A stretch of 64,000 nucleotides of DNA from Psychrobacillus sp. INOP01 (lineage in GTDB: Bacteria > Bacillota > Bacilli > Bacillales_A > Planococcaceae). Below are positions 26,396 to 35,491 of the stretch, piece after piece. How positions within the stretch are numbered: position 1 is the stretch's first letter; each line of letters opens with the position of its first letter. Location: contig NZ_CP073315.1 of assembly GCF_018140925.1 (NCBI RefSeq), positions 1,116,001-1,180,000 of the forward strand, written 5' to 3'. The position numbers were made by a program, and so were the translations under genes. Below the pieces are notes generated by a model, which was given only the letters and a program-made list of their open reading frames with translations, was not told where the DNA came from and made no database searches.

Positions 26396-26430
26396 AAAAG
26401 GGTCATGTCGAGTAGACAGGCCCTTTTTTT
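26396..26430 (+). terminator. Terminator after the bdbC operon
   Basis: AAAAGGG and CCCTTTT pair around the loop, followed by T residues. Confidence 0.7.
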
Positions 26431-26444
26431 AAAGGAGTGGGAAA

Positions 26445-27293
26445 ATGATTCATACATTCACATATACTATCCAAGAGGATGGCTTAACTATCGATAGTCT
26501 TTTCCAAGAAAAGTGGAAATTAGGCAAAAAGTTAATACATGAGCTACGCATGCAAAAGGCCGTAAGCAATAACAGTGGAGAGCTTTTACAATGGAAGCTT
26601 CCAAACAAAAAAGGTGATGTACTTGTGATTAAATGGGAAGGAGAATCCTCTGATTATCTCCTGTCCGATCAAATCCCATTGTATGTGGCGTATGAGGATG
26701 AGTATTTACTGATCGCTTCTAAACCACGTGGTGTATCGACGCATCCCAATGAAGAAGGTCAAAATCATACCTTTATGAACACCGTGACAAATTATTTACA
26801 CGGTAAAGGTCATCATTACGGAGAACATGTACATCGCATCGATGAAGGCACAAAAGGTTTAATCGTCATTGCAAAAAATCCTCTTGTTAAAGGTATGCTA
26901 GACCGTATGTTGGAAAATAAAACAATCGTCCGCACCTACGAGGCAATTGTAGAAGGACAAGTAAAAAATCAGCATGGTACCATTCGAGCTGCTATTGGAA
27001 ACGACCGCCACCATCCAACTCGAAAAAGAGTCTCTCCATCTGGTCAAAATGCGATTACACATTATGAAGTTGCAGGAAAGCATGAACAGTTCACGAAAAT
27101 ACATGCAATTTTAGAAACTGGACGTACCCACCAAATTCGCGTGCACTTAGCTCACTTGGGACATCCAATTGTTGGAGACGAATTATACGGAGCTAAAAAA
27201 ACACCTACAAAAATGTACGAGCTACATGCATTTAAAGTTCAATTCAATCATCCAATAACAGGTGAAGTACTTGTTGTGGAAGATAAACGATAA
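26445..27293 (+). CDS. yhcT: RluA-family pseudouridine synthase, YhcT-like
   Basis: This 282-residue enzyme has the RluA catalytic motif HRIDEGTKGLIVIAKN (aspartate in HRID) and the C-terminal RTHQIRVHLAHLGHPIVGDELYG. It isomerises uridine to pseudouridine in RNA; the exact target position is not readable. An S4-like N terminus is weak or absent. AAAGGAG lies before the ATG. Its position near yhcX/yhcYZ supports YhcT rather than YlyB or YjbO. Confidence 0.85.
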   Translation: MIHTFTYTIQEDGLTIDSLFQEKWKLGKKLIHELRMQKAVSNNSGELLQWKLPNKKGDVLVIKWEGESSDYLLSDQIPLYVAYEDEYLLIASKPRGVSTHPNEEGQNHTFMNTVTNYLHGKGHHYGEHVHRIDEGTKGLIVIAKNPLVKGMLDRMLENKTIVRTYEAIVEGQVKNQHGTIRAAIGNDRHHPTRKRVSPSGQNAITHYEVAGKHEQFTKIHAILETGRTHQIRVHLAHLGHPIVGDELYGAKKTPTKMYELHAFKVQFNHPITGEVLVVEDKR

Positions 27294-27309
27294 TATAGGT
27301 CAGAAGGCT

Positions 27310-27390
27310 AGCGGAAGTTGCGCTAAAGCAGCTCAATGTTGCGTATAAGCAGCGGAATGTTGCGCATAAGCAATGAAAAGTTGTGCAAAC
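27310..27390 (+). repeat. Four imperfect tandem repeats of about 21 bases
   Basis: Units with core AGCGGAATGTTGCGCATAAG run at 27310, 27330, 27351 and 27372; the last is most diverged. They lie between the yhcT stop and its terminator, so they would be in the 3' untranslated region. Confidence 0.6.
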
Positions 27391-27391
27391 G

Positions 27392-27437
27392 AAAAAGCAG
27401 ATGAGAGATTTTCATTTCTCATCTGCTTTTTTTATAG
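27392..27437 (+). terminator. Terminator of yhcT
   Basis: AAAAAGCAGATGAGA pairs perfectly with TCTCATCTGCTTTTT, followed by more T. Confidence 0.85.
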
Positions 27438-27499
27438 AAAAAATTATATATCACGTCGTATATATAAATCTCTACTCTAACCTTCTACTTATATTTGCT

Positions 27500-27990
27500 T
27501 CATTTCTTCCGACGCTTTGTTTTCGTTAGTTCCTGCTTTGCACTATACACATATCTTGCTCAGTCTTTTTGATATCCATGCGAAAAATTTTGATAGTGAG
27601 CAAGTAAATCGGGACATCCTGCAAATCATTTTCAATGGTAGGAATCAAATCATCTCATGCAAAATTAACCCCAGTTTCTCCAATTTATCCATCTCTCTCC
27701 GCACTTAAAGCTTCAAACAGCTAATCGCTACGGATAAAAGTAGGATACACTTTATTTCCCTTTTAAAAGAGATAACCATTTTCATGAAGATAATTTCCTT
27801 CTAGCACTTTAGCCGAACTTGCTTTTAAATATTCTTCGTCTAGATCAAAATCGAAAATTAGATTGTACTTATACTTTGCTGAACATCATAATATGCTAGT
27901 CCCTCAAAATAATCTGCTCCTGTTGGTACATTTAGTAGCCCTACTTTTCTTCTATATTAAATATCATAAACAAAATATATTAAATTCAGC
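27500..27990 (-). pseudogene. Decayed coding sequence(s), part resembling the YdeI/OmpD-associated family
   Basis: Minus-strand translation gives protein-like pieces in shifting frames with internal stops. One is RKVGLLNVPTGADYFEGL (around 27950-27890). Another is NLIFDFDLDEEYLKASSA (around 27870-27780). A third is LLAHYQNFSHGYQKD, a stop, then ARYVYSAKQELTKTKRR (27615-27500). The last resembles the C-terminal helical part of YdeI-type proteins, from memory. The rest of 27438-28554 holds no convincing gene; a frame at 28252-28500 lacks a well-placed ribosome site. Confidence 0.4.
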
Positions 27991-28554
27991 AATCCTTCTT
28001 GAACTTGCGACTTAGAATCTTTGCAGACCATTCACAATCTTATAAAGAAGTTTTTTAAAGAATTATAGATGGAAGAACGCTGAATCTACTATTTTTTTAT
28101 GATACTCCTACTCATTTTTTTAATGTTAATAGTCCAATCATTAACATTTGTCAGTATTACACAACCATTTATTAAATTAAATTAGAGAAGAGGGCTTATG
28201 AAAAGGTAGTTCCAAAACTATAAGGAAGGAGCTAGCTAGTATTCAAACAATATGTCTAATAATGAGAAAGCGCGGAGCAGTATTATCGTGACTAAGCCAA
28301 ATTGCTGGGGAATAACTGGGGCATCCATTCGAGCAAGGAATTACAGCAGCAGTATAATCTGCTCTCTTTACAATACATCATGCTGCTTATTAGTAGCCAT
28401 ATGGGAAGTTCGTGTGGCTTTTTGTGAGTTCATTTCCATTGCTAAGCAGATTACAACAATCTTGAAGAGTCATTTTGTTATTTTAGAGGTTGATTACTAA
28501 ACGTCTATGTTTTCCAACAACAAATGATTCTCTATACGAAAGGACGAAAAAACG

Positions 28555-31176
28555 GTGACAAGAATAAATAGAAAATTAGCGGTAATGGTTTTGATAATTT
28601 TTATTTCAATGGGCAGTATTCCAGGAATATTCGGCGCAAGTATTGCTGGCGTATCAACCGTTGCAGCAGCTACAAACATACTCAGTCAAGACGGGATCGG
28701 GTATAGTGGCTCCATTCCTGAAAATGAAGTGGTAGGAACCACTTTTACTGGATATCAGACTTGGCCTAACGGTTTTACAAAAGGATCCACTTCCTTTGCA
28801 GGTGGCGTTTATGATGGCACGAACATATGGATGATACCTTATAACGCTAACGAATTAGTAAAGGTTAATCCATCTACAGGTGAAATGACGGGATACAGTA
28901 ATTGGCCCGCAGGCTTCACTAAGGGGAGCAACGCATTTGCTGGAGGTGTTTATGATGGTGCTAACATATGGCTTATTCCATATAGTGCAAATCAGATTAT
29001 CAAGGTTAACGCGATTACAGGTGATATGACGGGATATAGCAGTTGGCCTGGTGGATCGAAAGGTAGCGAGCAATTTATTGGAGGTGCTTTTGACGGTACC
29101 AACATATGGCTCACCCCCTATTCTGGCAGTCGTTTAATCAAGGTTGATACAACGACTGGAGAAATGACCAGTTATAATAGTTGGCCAAGTGGGACAAGCC
29201 TTGGTAGTTATCCGTTTTATGGTTCTGTTTTCGATGGCACTAGTATATGGCTGATTCCTAATGGTGCCGATCAACTAATCAAGGTTGATCCGGCAACCGG
29301 GGATAAGACTGGATTCAACAATTGGCCTAGCGGGTTCACCAAAAGCGCAGATGCATTTTGGGGAGGCGTCTTCGATGGAACAAATATATGGCTAATACCG
29401 TATAATGCCACTCATCTGGTTAAAATCAATACGACAACAGGTGAAATGACAGGATACAATGGATGGCCTAGCGGTTTTACAAAAGGTAGCGGCAGCTTTG
29501 CAGGCGGTGTTTATGATGGTACGAATATATGGCTGGTGCCAATGTCGGCTAACATGTTAGTTAAGGTCAATGCCGCGACGGGAGATATGACTGGATTCAA
29601 CAATTGGCCTAGCGGTTTTACGAAAGATAGTAGTGCGTTCCTTGGCGGGGTGTATGACGGGGAAAATGTTTGGATGATTCCATTTGCAGCAGACCGCCTT
29701 ATGAAGTTTGGGGAAAGCTCCGATTTGAGTGGACTTACGCTGAGTAGCGGTACATTATCACCAGCATTTAGTTCGGCGTCAACTAGCTACACGGCAAGTG
29801 TTAGGAATGAAGTGACGAGCATAGATGTAACACCGACGACAGCGGATTCCGGGGCAACAGTGACGGTGAACGGCGTGGCAGTTACAAGTGGGCAAACGCA
29901 ATCGACAACACTGAACGTTGGAAACAACATAGTAACGGTGATAGTTACATCCGGTAACGGCATTACGAAAACGTATACCGTAACGGTGACACGTGCGGCG
30001 TCAGCGAACGCCGATTTGAGCGGACTGACGCTAAGTAGCGGTACATTGTCGCCAGCATTCAACGCGTCAACAACTATCTACATGGCAAGTGTTAGGAATG
30101 AAGTGATGAGCATAGATGTAACACCGACGACAGCGGATTCCGGGGCAACAGTGACGGTGAACGGCGTGGTAGTTACAAGTGGGCAAACGCAATCGACAAC
30201 ACTGAACGTTGGGAACAACATAGTAACGGTGATGGTTACATCAGGTAACGGCATTACGAAAACGTATACCGTCACAGTGACACGGGCGGCGTCAGCAAAC
30301 AGTTCCACTTCACCAAGCATCCCGAACAGCTCCACTTCACCAAGCATTCCGAACAGTTTCATTTCTCCAAGTACAACGAGCTTTGATCAATATGTTTCTT
30401 CCTCTGGCTATCAAGATATTCTAATACAGTTAAGCTTAGCGACTAATATATTCCAACAAGTTGAAGTTGGGGGTACAGCTCTCGCAACAAGTGCATATGA
30501 AATCAATGCTGCAGGCAATACCGTAACATTGAATAAGGAATATTTGAGAACTTTAAGTCCAGGTACGTATAAATTTGTTTTCAAATTTAATGCAGGCAAC
30601 AACGCAACGTTTATACTAACAGTTAGTGATAGTACACCATCGAACACAATACCCGATTTTAGAGATGTCGATGCTGAATTTTGGGCATATAATGAAATTC
30701 AATCACTTGTTTCTGATGGTGTCATATTAGGTTATCCAAATAAAGAATTTAGACCGAATGAATTGATTCGTCGTGAGCATATGATTTTAATGATTACAAG
30801 ATTAGGACTACTAACGAAGAAAAGAGATGTTATAGAATTTACCGATGTTCCATTAAATTATTTATATTATAATGATATTCGATTGGCTCAATTAGCAGGT
30901 GTTATAGATGGCTCAGATGGTAAGTTTCATCCGAATTCTCCATTAACAAGAGCACAAGCAGCAAAAATTATTGCTCTACTATATAATTTTGAAATAGGCG
31001 GATCAAAATCTTTTGAAGATGTATCTGAAGATTCGTGGTATTTCCCATATGTAAGTGCTCTAGCAACAAATAACATTGTCCTAGGAGATGATGGTTACTT
31101 TAATCCAAATAACAATATAACGAGAGCACAATTTGCTGCAATTTTGTATCGATCTTTACAAATAATTAACGAATAA
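28555..31176 (+). CDS. Secreted SLH-domain surface protein with seven-blade propeller-like repeats
   Basis: The 873-residue product has a signal peptide (residues 1-40). Seven repeats of about 47 residues follow (about 64-386), each with a TGY..WP.GFTKGS, GGVYDGTNIW.IPY and KVN..TGEM pattern. That number fits a seven-bladed beta-propeller. Two cadherin-like sandwich repeats of 97 residues come next (about 387-580), nearly identical in DNA, then a short SSTSPSIPN-rich linker and an X2/Ig-like domain (about 605-690). Three SLH domains (698-873) should bind cell-wall polymer. The start is GTG behind AAAGGA. The repeat part looks richer in G+C than the SLH part, suggesting a mosaic origin. Its ligand is unknown. 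Confidence 0.85.
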   Translation: MTRINRKLAVMVLIIFISMGSIPGIFGASIAGVSTVAAATNILSQDGIGYSGSIPENEVVGTTFTGYQTWPNGFTKGSTSFAGGVYDGTNIWMIPYNANELVKVNPSTGEMTGYSNWPAGFTKGSNAFAGGVYDGANIWLIPYSANQIIKVNAITGDMTGYSSWPGGSKGSEQFIGGAFDGTNIWLTPYSGSRLIKVDTTTGEMTSYNSWPSGTSLGSYPFYGSVFDGTSIWLIPNGADQLIKVDPATGDKTGFNNWPSGFTKSADAFWGGVFDGTNIWLIPYNATHLVKINTTTGEMTGYNGWPSGFTKGSGSFAGGVYDGTNIWLVPMSANMLVKVNAATGDMTGFNNWPSGFTKDSSAFLGGVYDGENVWMIPFAADRLMKFGESSDLSGLTLSSGTLSPAFSSASTSYTASVRNEVTSIDVTPTTADSGATVTVNGVAVTSGQTQSTTLNVGNNIVTVIVTSGNGITKTYTVTVTRAASANADLSGLTLSSGTLSPAFNASTTIYMASVRNEVMSIDVTPTTADSGATVTVNGVVVTSGQTQSTTLNVGNNIVTVMVTSGNGITKTYTVTVTRAASANSSTSPSIPNSSTSPSIPNSFISPSTTSFDQYVSSSGYQDILIQLSLATNIFQQVEVGGTALATSAYEINAAGNTVTLNKEYLRTLSPGTYKFVFKFNAGNNATFILTVSDSTPSNTIPDFRDVDAEFWAYNEIQSLVSDGVILGYPNKEFRPNELIRREHMILMITRLGLLTKKRDVIEFTDVPLNYLYYNDIRLAQLAGVIDGSDGKFHPNSPLTRAQAAKIIALLYNFEIGGSKSFEDVSEDSWYFPYVSALATNNIVLGDDGYFNPNNNITRAQFAAILYRSLQIINE

Positions 31177-31228
31177 GAAAAACTAGATTCATTGTAAGCT
31201 CGTAAACAAATAACGCATATAAATGATT

Positions 31229-31268
31229 AGCACTTCTAGATACGCTAGCGTATCTAGAAGTGCTTTTC
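31229..31268. terminator. Terminator of the SLH gene
   Basis: AGCACTTCTAGATACGC and its perfect complement form a 17-base stem with a two-base loop, followed by TTTT. Confidence 0.85.
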
Positions 31269-31292
31269 TTATGCCTCAATCAAAACTAACCA

Positions 31293-31538
31293 TCACTCAA
31301 TATGTGGAGAATGTTCAACTTTTAGCTGACATCTTTTACAAGGGAGAAAACTCACTGCTTTCACTGCATGGATATCATCATAAAATGGTAAATTTGTCTT
31401 TTTAGGCTTTCTTGATCAGCAGGAAGGACGACAATAGATTTTCGTTATTTTTACTTCTGTAAAAAATAGACCATCATATTTACGGTTACAAGAGATCATT
31501 TTCGCCCACAACTTTTCAAATGGAAGATTATTTGCCAT
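31293..31538 (-). pseudogene. adaA remnant (methylphosphotriester-DNA methyltransferase domain)
   Basis: Minus-strand translation from ATG at 31538 gives residues typical of the Ada N-terminal zinc domain: KYDGLFFTEV, IYCRPSC and, after a stop, SFLPCKRC. Cysteines at codons 36, 40, 67 and 70 have exactly the Ada spacing (38, 42, 69, 72). Codon 41 is TGA, and the frame ends at 31293 without the AraC-type DNA-binding part. It is therefore a truncated, interrupted copy abutting the SLH terminator. No complete adaA is present in the window. Confidence 0.75.
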
Positions 31539-31584
31539 TTAATTCGCTATCCTTTCTGCACACTAATATTAACTACTTCTTTAA

Positions 31585-32355
31585 CTACTTCTCATACAAA
31601 TGGGAAGTATCCATAAACGCTATTAATTCATCCGCATTCTTTTCTAAATGAGCCACCACTTTATCAGATAGGGCATTTCCAAAACTAAATCTTCTCACAC
31701 CTAATTCTTTAAGCCTGTTACAATTCGTTAGTCCAGGTAAAGATAATACATTTAGTGGAGCATTTACATTCATGGTGATTTCTTTAATCTCAGCATATTC
31801 TTTTAGGCCCGGAACAAAAATCCCGCTAGCACTACTCTCTACATACGCCTTTGCCCGATCAATTGTTTCCATTAAAGGGTTTTGCCTTTGAAAATAAGTA
31901 TCTGTTCTGGCATTAATATAAAAATCATTATAATCATTTTGGTCTAATGCTATTCTTAATTTCTCCAGAAGGTTACAGTGCTCTGAAATCCCTCTTAAGC
32001 CAATTGATTTTTTCAATGAATCTTCAATATTAATACCCACTACCCCCACATCTGCCATCCTTAAAACATTATCAATAATCGTGTTAATGTCTTCGCTATA
32101 TCCAGCCTCAATATCGGCAGAAACAGGAATTTTCACATTCTCAACTATGGTTTTGATGATTCCTAAATGTCTGTCAAAATCAATCAATTCTCCATCTGGT
32201 AATCCTAGTGAGTTTGCAATACCCCAACTGGTTGTACCTATCGCTTTGAACCCTACTTTTTCAAGTGTTAAGGCCGAAAGTAAATCCCAAGCGTTGCCTA
32301 AAAATAATAGATCATTTGAAAAATGCATATCTTTGAATTCCTGAATTTTGTTCAT
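31585..32355 (-). CDS. Isocitrate lyase/PEP mutase family protein
   Basis: This 256-residue (beta/alpha)-barrel enzyme has GTTSWGIANSLGLPDGE near the N terminus, SADIEAGYSED (metal-binding DxE region), INIEDS, and INARTDTYF. These are typical of the phosphoenolpyruvate mutase/isocitrate lyase superfamily. The KKCGH-type catalytic loop of isocitrate and methylisocitrate lyases is absent, as in most PEP-mutase-like relatives, so the reaction is uncertain: C-C lyase, oxaloacetate hydrolase or phosphonate enzyme. AGGAGG precedes the ATG. It stands alone among decayed genes. Confidence 0.8.
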   Translation of the reverse strand: MNKIQEFKDMHFSNDLLFLGNAWDLLSALTLEKVGFKAIGTTSWGIANSLGLPDGELIDFDRHLGIIKTIVENVKIPVSADIEAGYSEDINTIIDNVLRMADVGVVGINIEDSLKKSIGLRGISEHCNLLEKLRIALDQNDYNDFYINARTDTYFQRQNPLMETIDRAKAYVESSASGIFVPGLKEYAEIKEITMNVNAPLNVLSLPGLTNCNRLKELGVRRFSFGNALSDKVVAHLEKNADELIAFMDTSHLYEK

Positions 32356-32450
32356 TTTTTTTCCTCCTAATGCTTGTTGGATTCATTTTAACAATTAATC
32401 GACCTCCGTTTCGTCCTCCTTCTTGCTCTTATGGTCTGTTTTTTAAAACA

Positions 32451-32479
32451 AAAAAAGTGAAGCTATCTGCTTCACTTTT
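32451..32479 (-). terminator. Hairpin with terminator character
   Basis: AAAAGTGAAGC pairs with GCTTCACTTTT. The minus strand continues with T residues. No minus-strand gene ends directly upstream, which fits a lost gene in 32.5-33.2 kb. Confidence 0.5.
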
Positions 32480-32565
32480 CTACGCCCTATAAACTCATTA
32501 TTAATTAGTCTTCTTTAACTATCTGATTTGTACTCTCTTGGTTTATTGGAAAATTATTATTAAGA

Positions 32566-32619
32566 GAAACCTCATTTGCTTATGATACGGTTACCCGTAA
32601 CGAGACTAAATGAGGTTTC
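32566..32619. other. Long inverted repeat with internal hairpin
   Basis: GAAACCTCATTT and AAATGAGGTTTC are perfect 12-base arms around 30 bases that themselves contain ACGG-TTAC-CCGT. No gene is adjacent. It could be a terminator or a palindromic element end. Confidence 0.4.
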
Positions 32620-32639
32620 ACCAAATCCTTACTGGTAAA

Positions 32640-33243
32640 TAGGTCAAGAAAACTTATTTGCTTTAATATCTTATAAATATGGCTTGCTTTTAATCTTAAT
32701 ACAACGCTTTTATTTTCCTTCTAGTTCGTGGTAGCTGTTAGTATTTCATTTGCATCATACCACTGAGGATGGAGAAAATACCTATTCCTATACAAATCAA
32801 GCAGACAGTTCTTAACTTCTTTTTGGATGATTTTAAGGAAATATAATGAAAATCTTAATAAACCCAAAAAATACCTATTTTTATACTTGACCGATAAAAT
32901 AGCGGGGCAAGGTTTTCAAGAGTATTATCTACTGCACAATTTTTTGTTCCATATTTGTTATACCTCCATGATGTTAATCTTTCTTGTCATTATGTTGATA
33001 ACAATAATACTCTGGCCTTTTGTTGGATTTAAAAGGCTGAGTTTTACCCCTTTATCACGTAGGATGCATAGCATTTTATATAGCTCTTCCAAATCGGTAC
33101 AGATTGCCACGATACTTGGCATGATTACTTTTGTATCTTTTTCAACCTCTGCTACTAACCTAGATGCGTTATTAAAGAAACTGTCGAATTGATCTTATAA
33201 GATTAAAGTATCTACTGAAGGTAATATACTTAACTCAGAGGAA
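32640..33243. other. Unassigned region with competing open frames
   Basis: A plus-strand frame 32827-33192 would encode 121 residues with one strong hydrophobic stretch (MLIFLVIMLITIILW) but has no ribosome site. It ends with TGA in the same frame as the next ORF. The opposite strand has a protein-like stretch containing VIMPSIVAICTDLEELYKML and LRDKGVKLSLLNP, reminiscent of a serine resolvase fragment. I cannot decide which, if either, was a gene; it reads as decayed DNA. Confidence 0.3.
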
Positions 33244-33441
33244 ATGGCTCTAAAAATCGACAACATGAGTATAACAGGTAATTCAGATGTGACAATATTA
33301 ATAGGGGCAAAAAATGCTCCAGATGAAGAGGACATTTCTATAAGTAAGATGGATATGGATTTAGGTTCTTCAACGCTTGTTATATTTGAACAACTATACA
33401 GAGCATACCGTATCCTCAAAAATGAACCTTATCACAAGTAA
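33244..33441 (+). CDS. Small hypothetical protein of 65 residues
   Basis: The frame starts ATG with GAGG only two bases upstream, which is tight. It encodes a soluble acidic/mixed protein (DEEDISISKMDMD, ending YRAYRILKNEPYHK) with no recognised family. A stem (33441-33465) begins at the last base of its stop codon, which supports a real transcript end here. The same frame is open back to a TGA at 33190-33192, so it may be the 3' part of a broken gene. Confidence 0.4.
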   Translation: MALKIDNMSITGNSDVTILIGAKNAPDEEDISISKMDMDLGSSTLVIFEQLYRAYRILKNEPYHK

Positions 33442-33465
33442 AAGGTGACCCATTGAGTCACCTTT
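33441..33465. terminator. GGTGAC hairpin, left flank of the HNH gene
   Basis: AAAGGTGAC and GTCACCTTT form a perfect nine-base stem around CCATTGA. It may end both the small plus ORF and the minus-strand HNH gene. A similar stem lies at 35492-35513. Confidence 0.6.
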
Positions 33466-33513
33466 AAAATTAATATATTTAAGATTACAAATAGAAACAC
33501 TTCTTTATTAACA

Positions 33514-35298
33514 TTATTTCCATAAATCTCTTACCCTTTCTAAGTCACTAAGAAATCTATACTCTTGGGAAAGCATCTCAAGAAAAATAGTGAGCTTTTG
33601 AACTAATATAGCCTCATCCTGTTCGCCATAATTGCCTTCATGAAGTAAAGCACATAGAGATCTTAGTGCATATTCCATATTACTACCATTAATCCCATTC
33701 TTGTTAGATAAATCATTCAATTTGGACTCGACACTTGCAATTATCGATTCTATTGAACGATTACCATCGAGTTTTATTTTTATATATTCAAAAGTCCCTT
33801 GATTTAATTTAAAATTTCTTAGACAGAGCATGATAGATTTATATACCCCCTCAATAGTGCCAACACTTAAATAATGATTTGAATGAATAGCAAAAAAAAC
33901 TTGTACTTCACGTACCCATTTCCCTAGGGTATCAATATCTTTATAATCGGTAATTAATAAGGCGTTATTATAAGCTAAGTCTAAATTAAATTCGTTAAAA
34001 GGTGAAAGTAATTTCTTTTTCTGACCAAACAATCTCTGCAGAAGAGACCTGTCTTTCTCTCTTCGGTATTCAATGACAGTTGGTATTAAACGAGTTAAAA
34101 GCCAATCGTATGTATACTTTGCACTCCAAATAATATTATTTTGAACTCTTGTGTTATCACTCTCATTATCTATCAATATAGATGGTTCCCAACATAACCA
34201 CACTTCATTATCAGAAGAAATGAATTTGTCCCATAAACCTTCATCAACAGCTTCTGGATATATAAATGTACGATAATCTCTGTCGCTATCTCCAGGTGTT
34301 TGACAATATATCTTCAAATAGCTCGCCCTACCATCAAAAATATGCCATTCTGTCGTTCCATTTTCATAGTCATGTTCAAAAGCAAATTCAAGTATCTCTC
34401 GCCATAATGAACGAGATATTTTTAGAAGCCTGAATCTCCCTTTCGTAGAATATGCAAAACTTTGTGTCTTAAAGACATTCTCAATAGATTTGATAGTATT
34501 AATATATATAGGTGATATTTTGTCAATAAGTCTACATAACTGACTTACTTCATCTAAAGTTAGAGAAAATCGATTATTCCCTAACTGAACAACAGAACTA
34601 TTTTTGCTAGCGTCATTATAAACTATGAACCCTCTATACCCGTCTTTTGGTGATGAACCAATTCCTTGAAATATTTCATTTACTATTCCCGAATGATTAA
34701 AAGTAATTAAACAATCTCTAACCCTTAAACTTCGAAATGTAATGAGCATCGACCCATGCAATTCTGGAAATCTAGGCAATAAACATTGAATCATCACATT
34801 TTTGGTACTTACTCGTATAGAACTATGATCAATATTCTCAACTTCTTCAAAATTCGCTTCATCTTTATTTAAATAATCATAGAGCTCTTCTACTGATGCC
34901 TGTCCCTTTTCAATATAACTCTCTATTTGACCAATATTTTCATCATATTTTTCCTCAAGGTCAAGCTCCTCTTTAATTTCTAATATTTTTTGTAGTAGTC
35001 TCTCCGTAATTACAAGTACACCTGAAAAACTCTTTGCAGTAGGAACATATCTACCCTTTCTTGCATTATTACATGATGTATGTGATGGCACTAAATTCTT
35101 TAAACCATTAAAATCAAAATTAGAATCGAGCATTAATTCTCTAAGTAGCTCTTCTTTTAAACTTTTATCGGTGCTTTTAGGAATAAAATGGTCAATTTCT
35201 AGTTCTCTAATTGAGACATTCTCATCGCAGTAATAACATTTTTTTTTGTGTGCTTTCCAAATCGCTCTTCTAAGATTAGTCTTCATTTGTTGCCACAT
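33514..35298 (-). CDS. Large protein with N-terminal HNH endonuclease domain
   Basis: This 594-residue soluble protein has an HNH/zinc domain in the first 82 residues: C21-YY-C24, EIDHFIP (D36-H37), N68, and the zinc pair H73..C76 in LVPSHTSCNNARKG. A charged helical stretch follows (about 95-155), then about 440 residues of mixed alpha/beta sequence that I do not recognise. HNH domains of this pattern cut DNA or RNA in restriction, defence and mobile elements. No methylase, helicase or toxin partner is adjacent. AAAGGA precedes the ATG. Codon use is strongly AT-rich, and neighbours are decayed genes, which fits an accessory island. The function is unknown. Confidence 0.75.
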   Translation of the reverse strand: MWQQMKTNLRRAIWKAHKKKCYYCDENVSIRELEIDHFIPKSTDKSLKEELLRELMLDSNFDFNGLKNLVPSHTSCNNARKGRYVPTAKSFSGVLVITERLLQKILEIKEELDLEEKYDENIGQIESYIEKGQASVEELYDYLNKDEANFEEVENIDHSSIRVSTKNVMIQCLLPRFPELHGSMLITFRSLRVRDCLITFNHSGIVNEIFQGIGSSPKDGYRGFIVYNDASKNSSVVQLGNNRFSLTLDEVSQLCRLIDKISPIYINTIKSIENVFKTQSFAYSTKGRFRLLKISRSLWREILEFAFEHDYENGTTEWHIFDGRASYLKIYCQTPGDSDRDYRTFIYPEAVDEGLWDKFISSDNEVWLCWEPSILIDNESDNTRVQNNIIWSAKYTYDWLLTRLIPTVIEYRREKDRSLLQRLFGQKKKLLSPFNEFNLDLAYNNALLITDYKDIDTLGKWVREVQVFFAIHSNHYLSVGTIEGVYKSIMLCLRNFKLNQGTFEYIKIKLDGNRSIESIIASVESKLNDLSNKNGINGSNMEYALRSLCALLHEGNYGEQDEAILVQKLTIFLEMLSQEYRFLSDLERVRDLWK

Positions 35299-35491
35299 CC
35301 TAGTCCTTTAGAATTCATAGTCTGTAAATGACGCTCTTCGTTTTGATAACAATACTGTTAAGATTAATAACTATTTCGTTTCATAATTTCTTCACAGATG
35401 AGCTACTTCACGAATCTTATCACGTCTAATGCACTAAGCAATATTCGACAAATATCTATTATATATCCCTTTATTTTTCAAATACTAATAA

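Noticed and set aside
27310-27390. Possible CRISPR array
   Set aside because: Units are contiguous, diverged and only about 21 bases, with no unique spacers or cas genes.
28252-28500. 82-codon plus-strand frame before the SLH gene
   Set aside because: The nearest GGAAGGAG is over 20 bases away, and the sequence has an unusual cysteine and serine content with no family resemblance.
29787-30362. Minus-strand frames of 91 and 94 codons in the SLH gene
   Set aside because: They are antisense to the two near-identical cadherin-like repeats.
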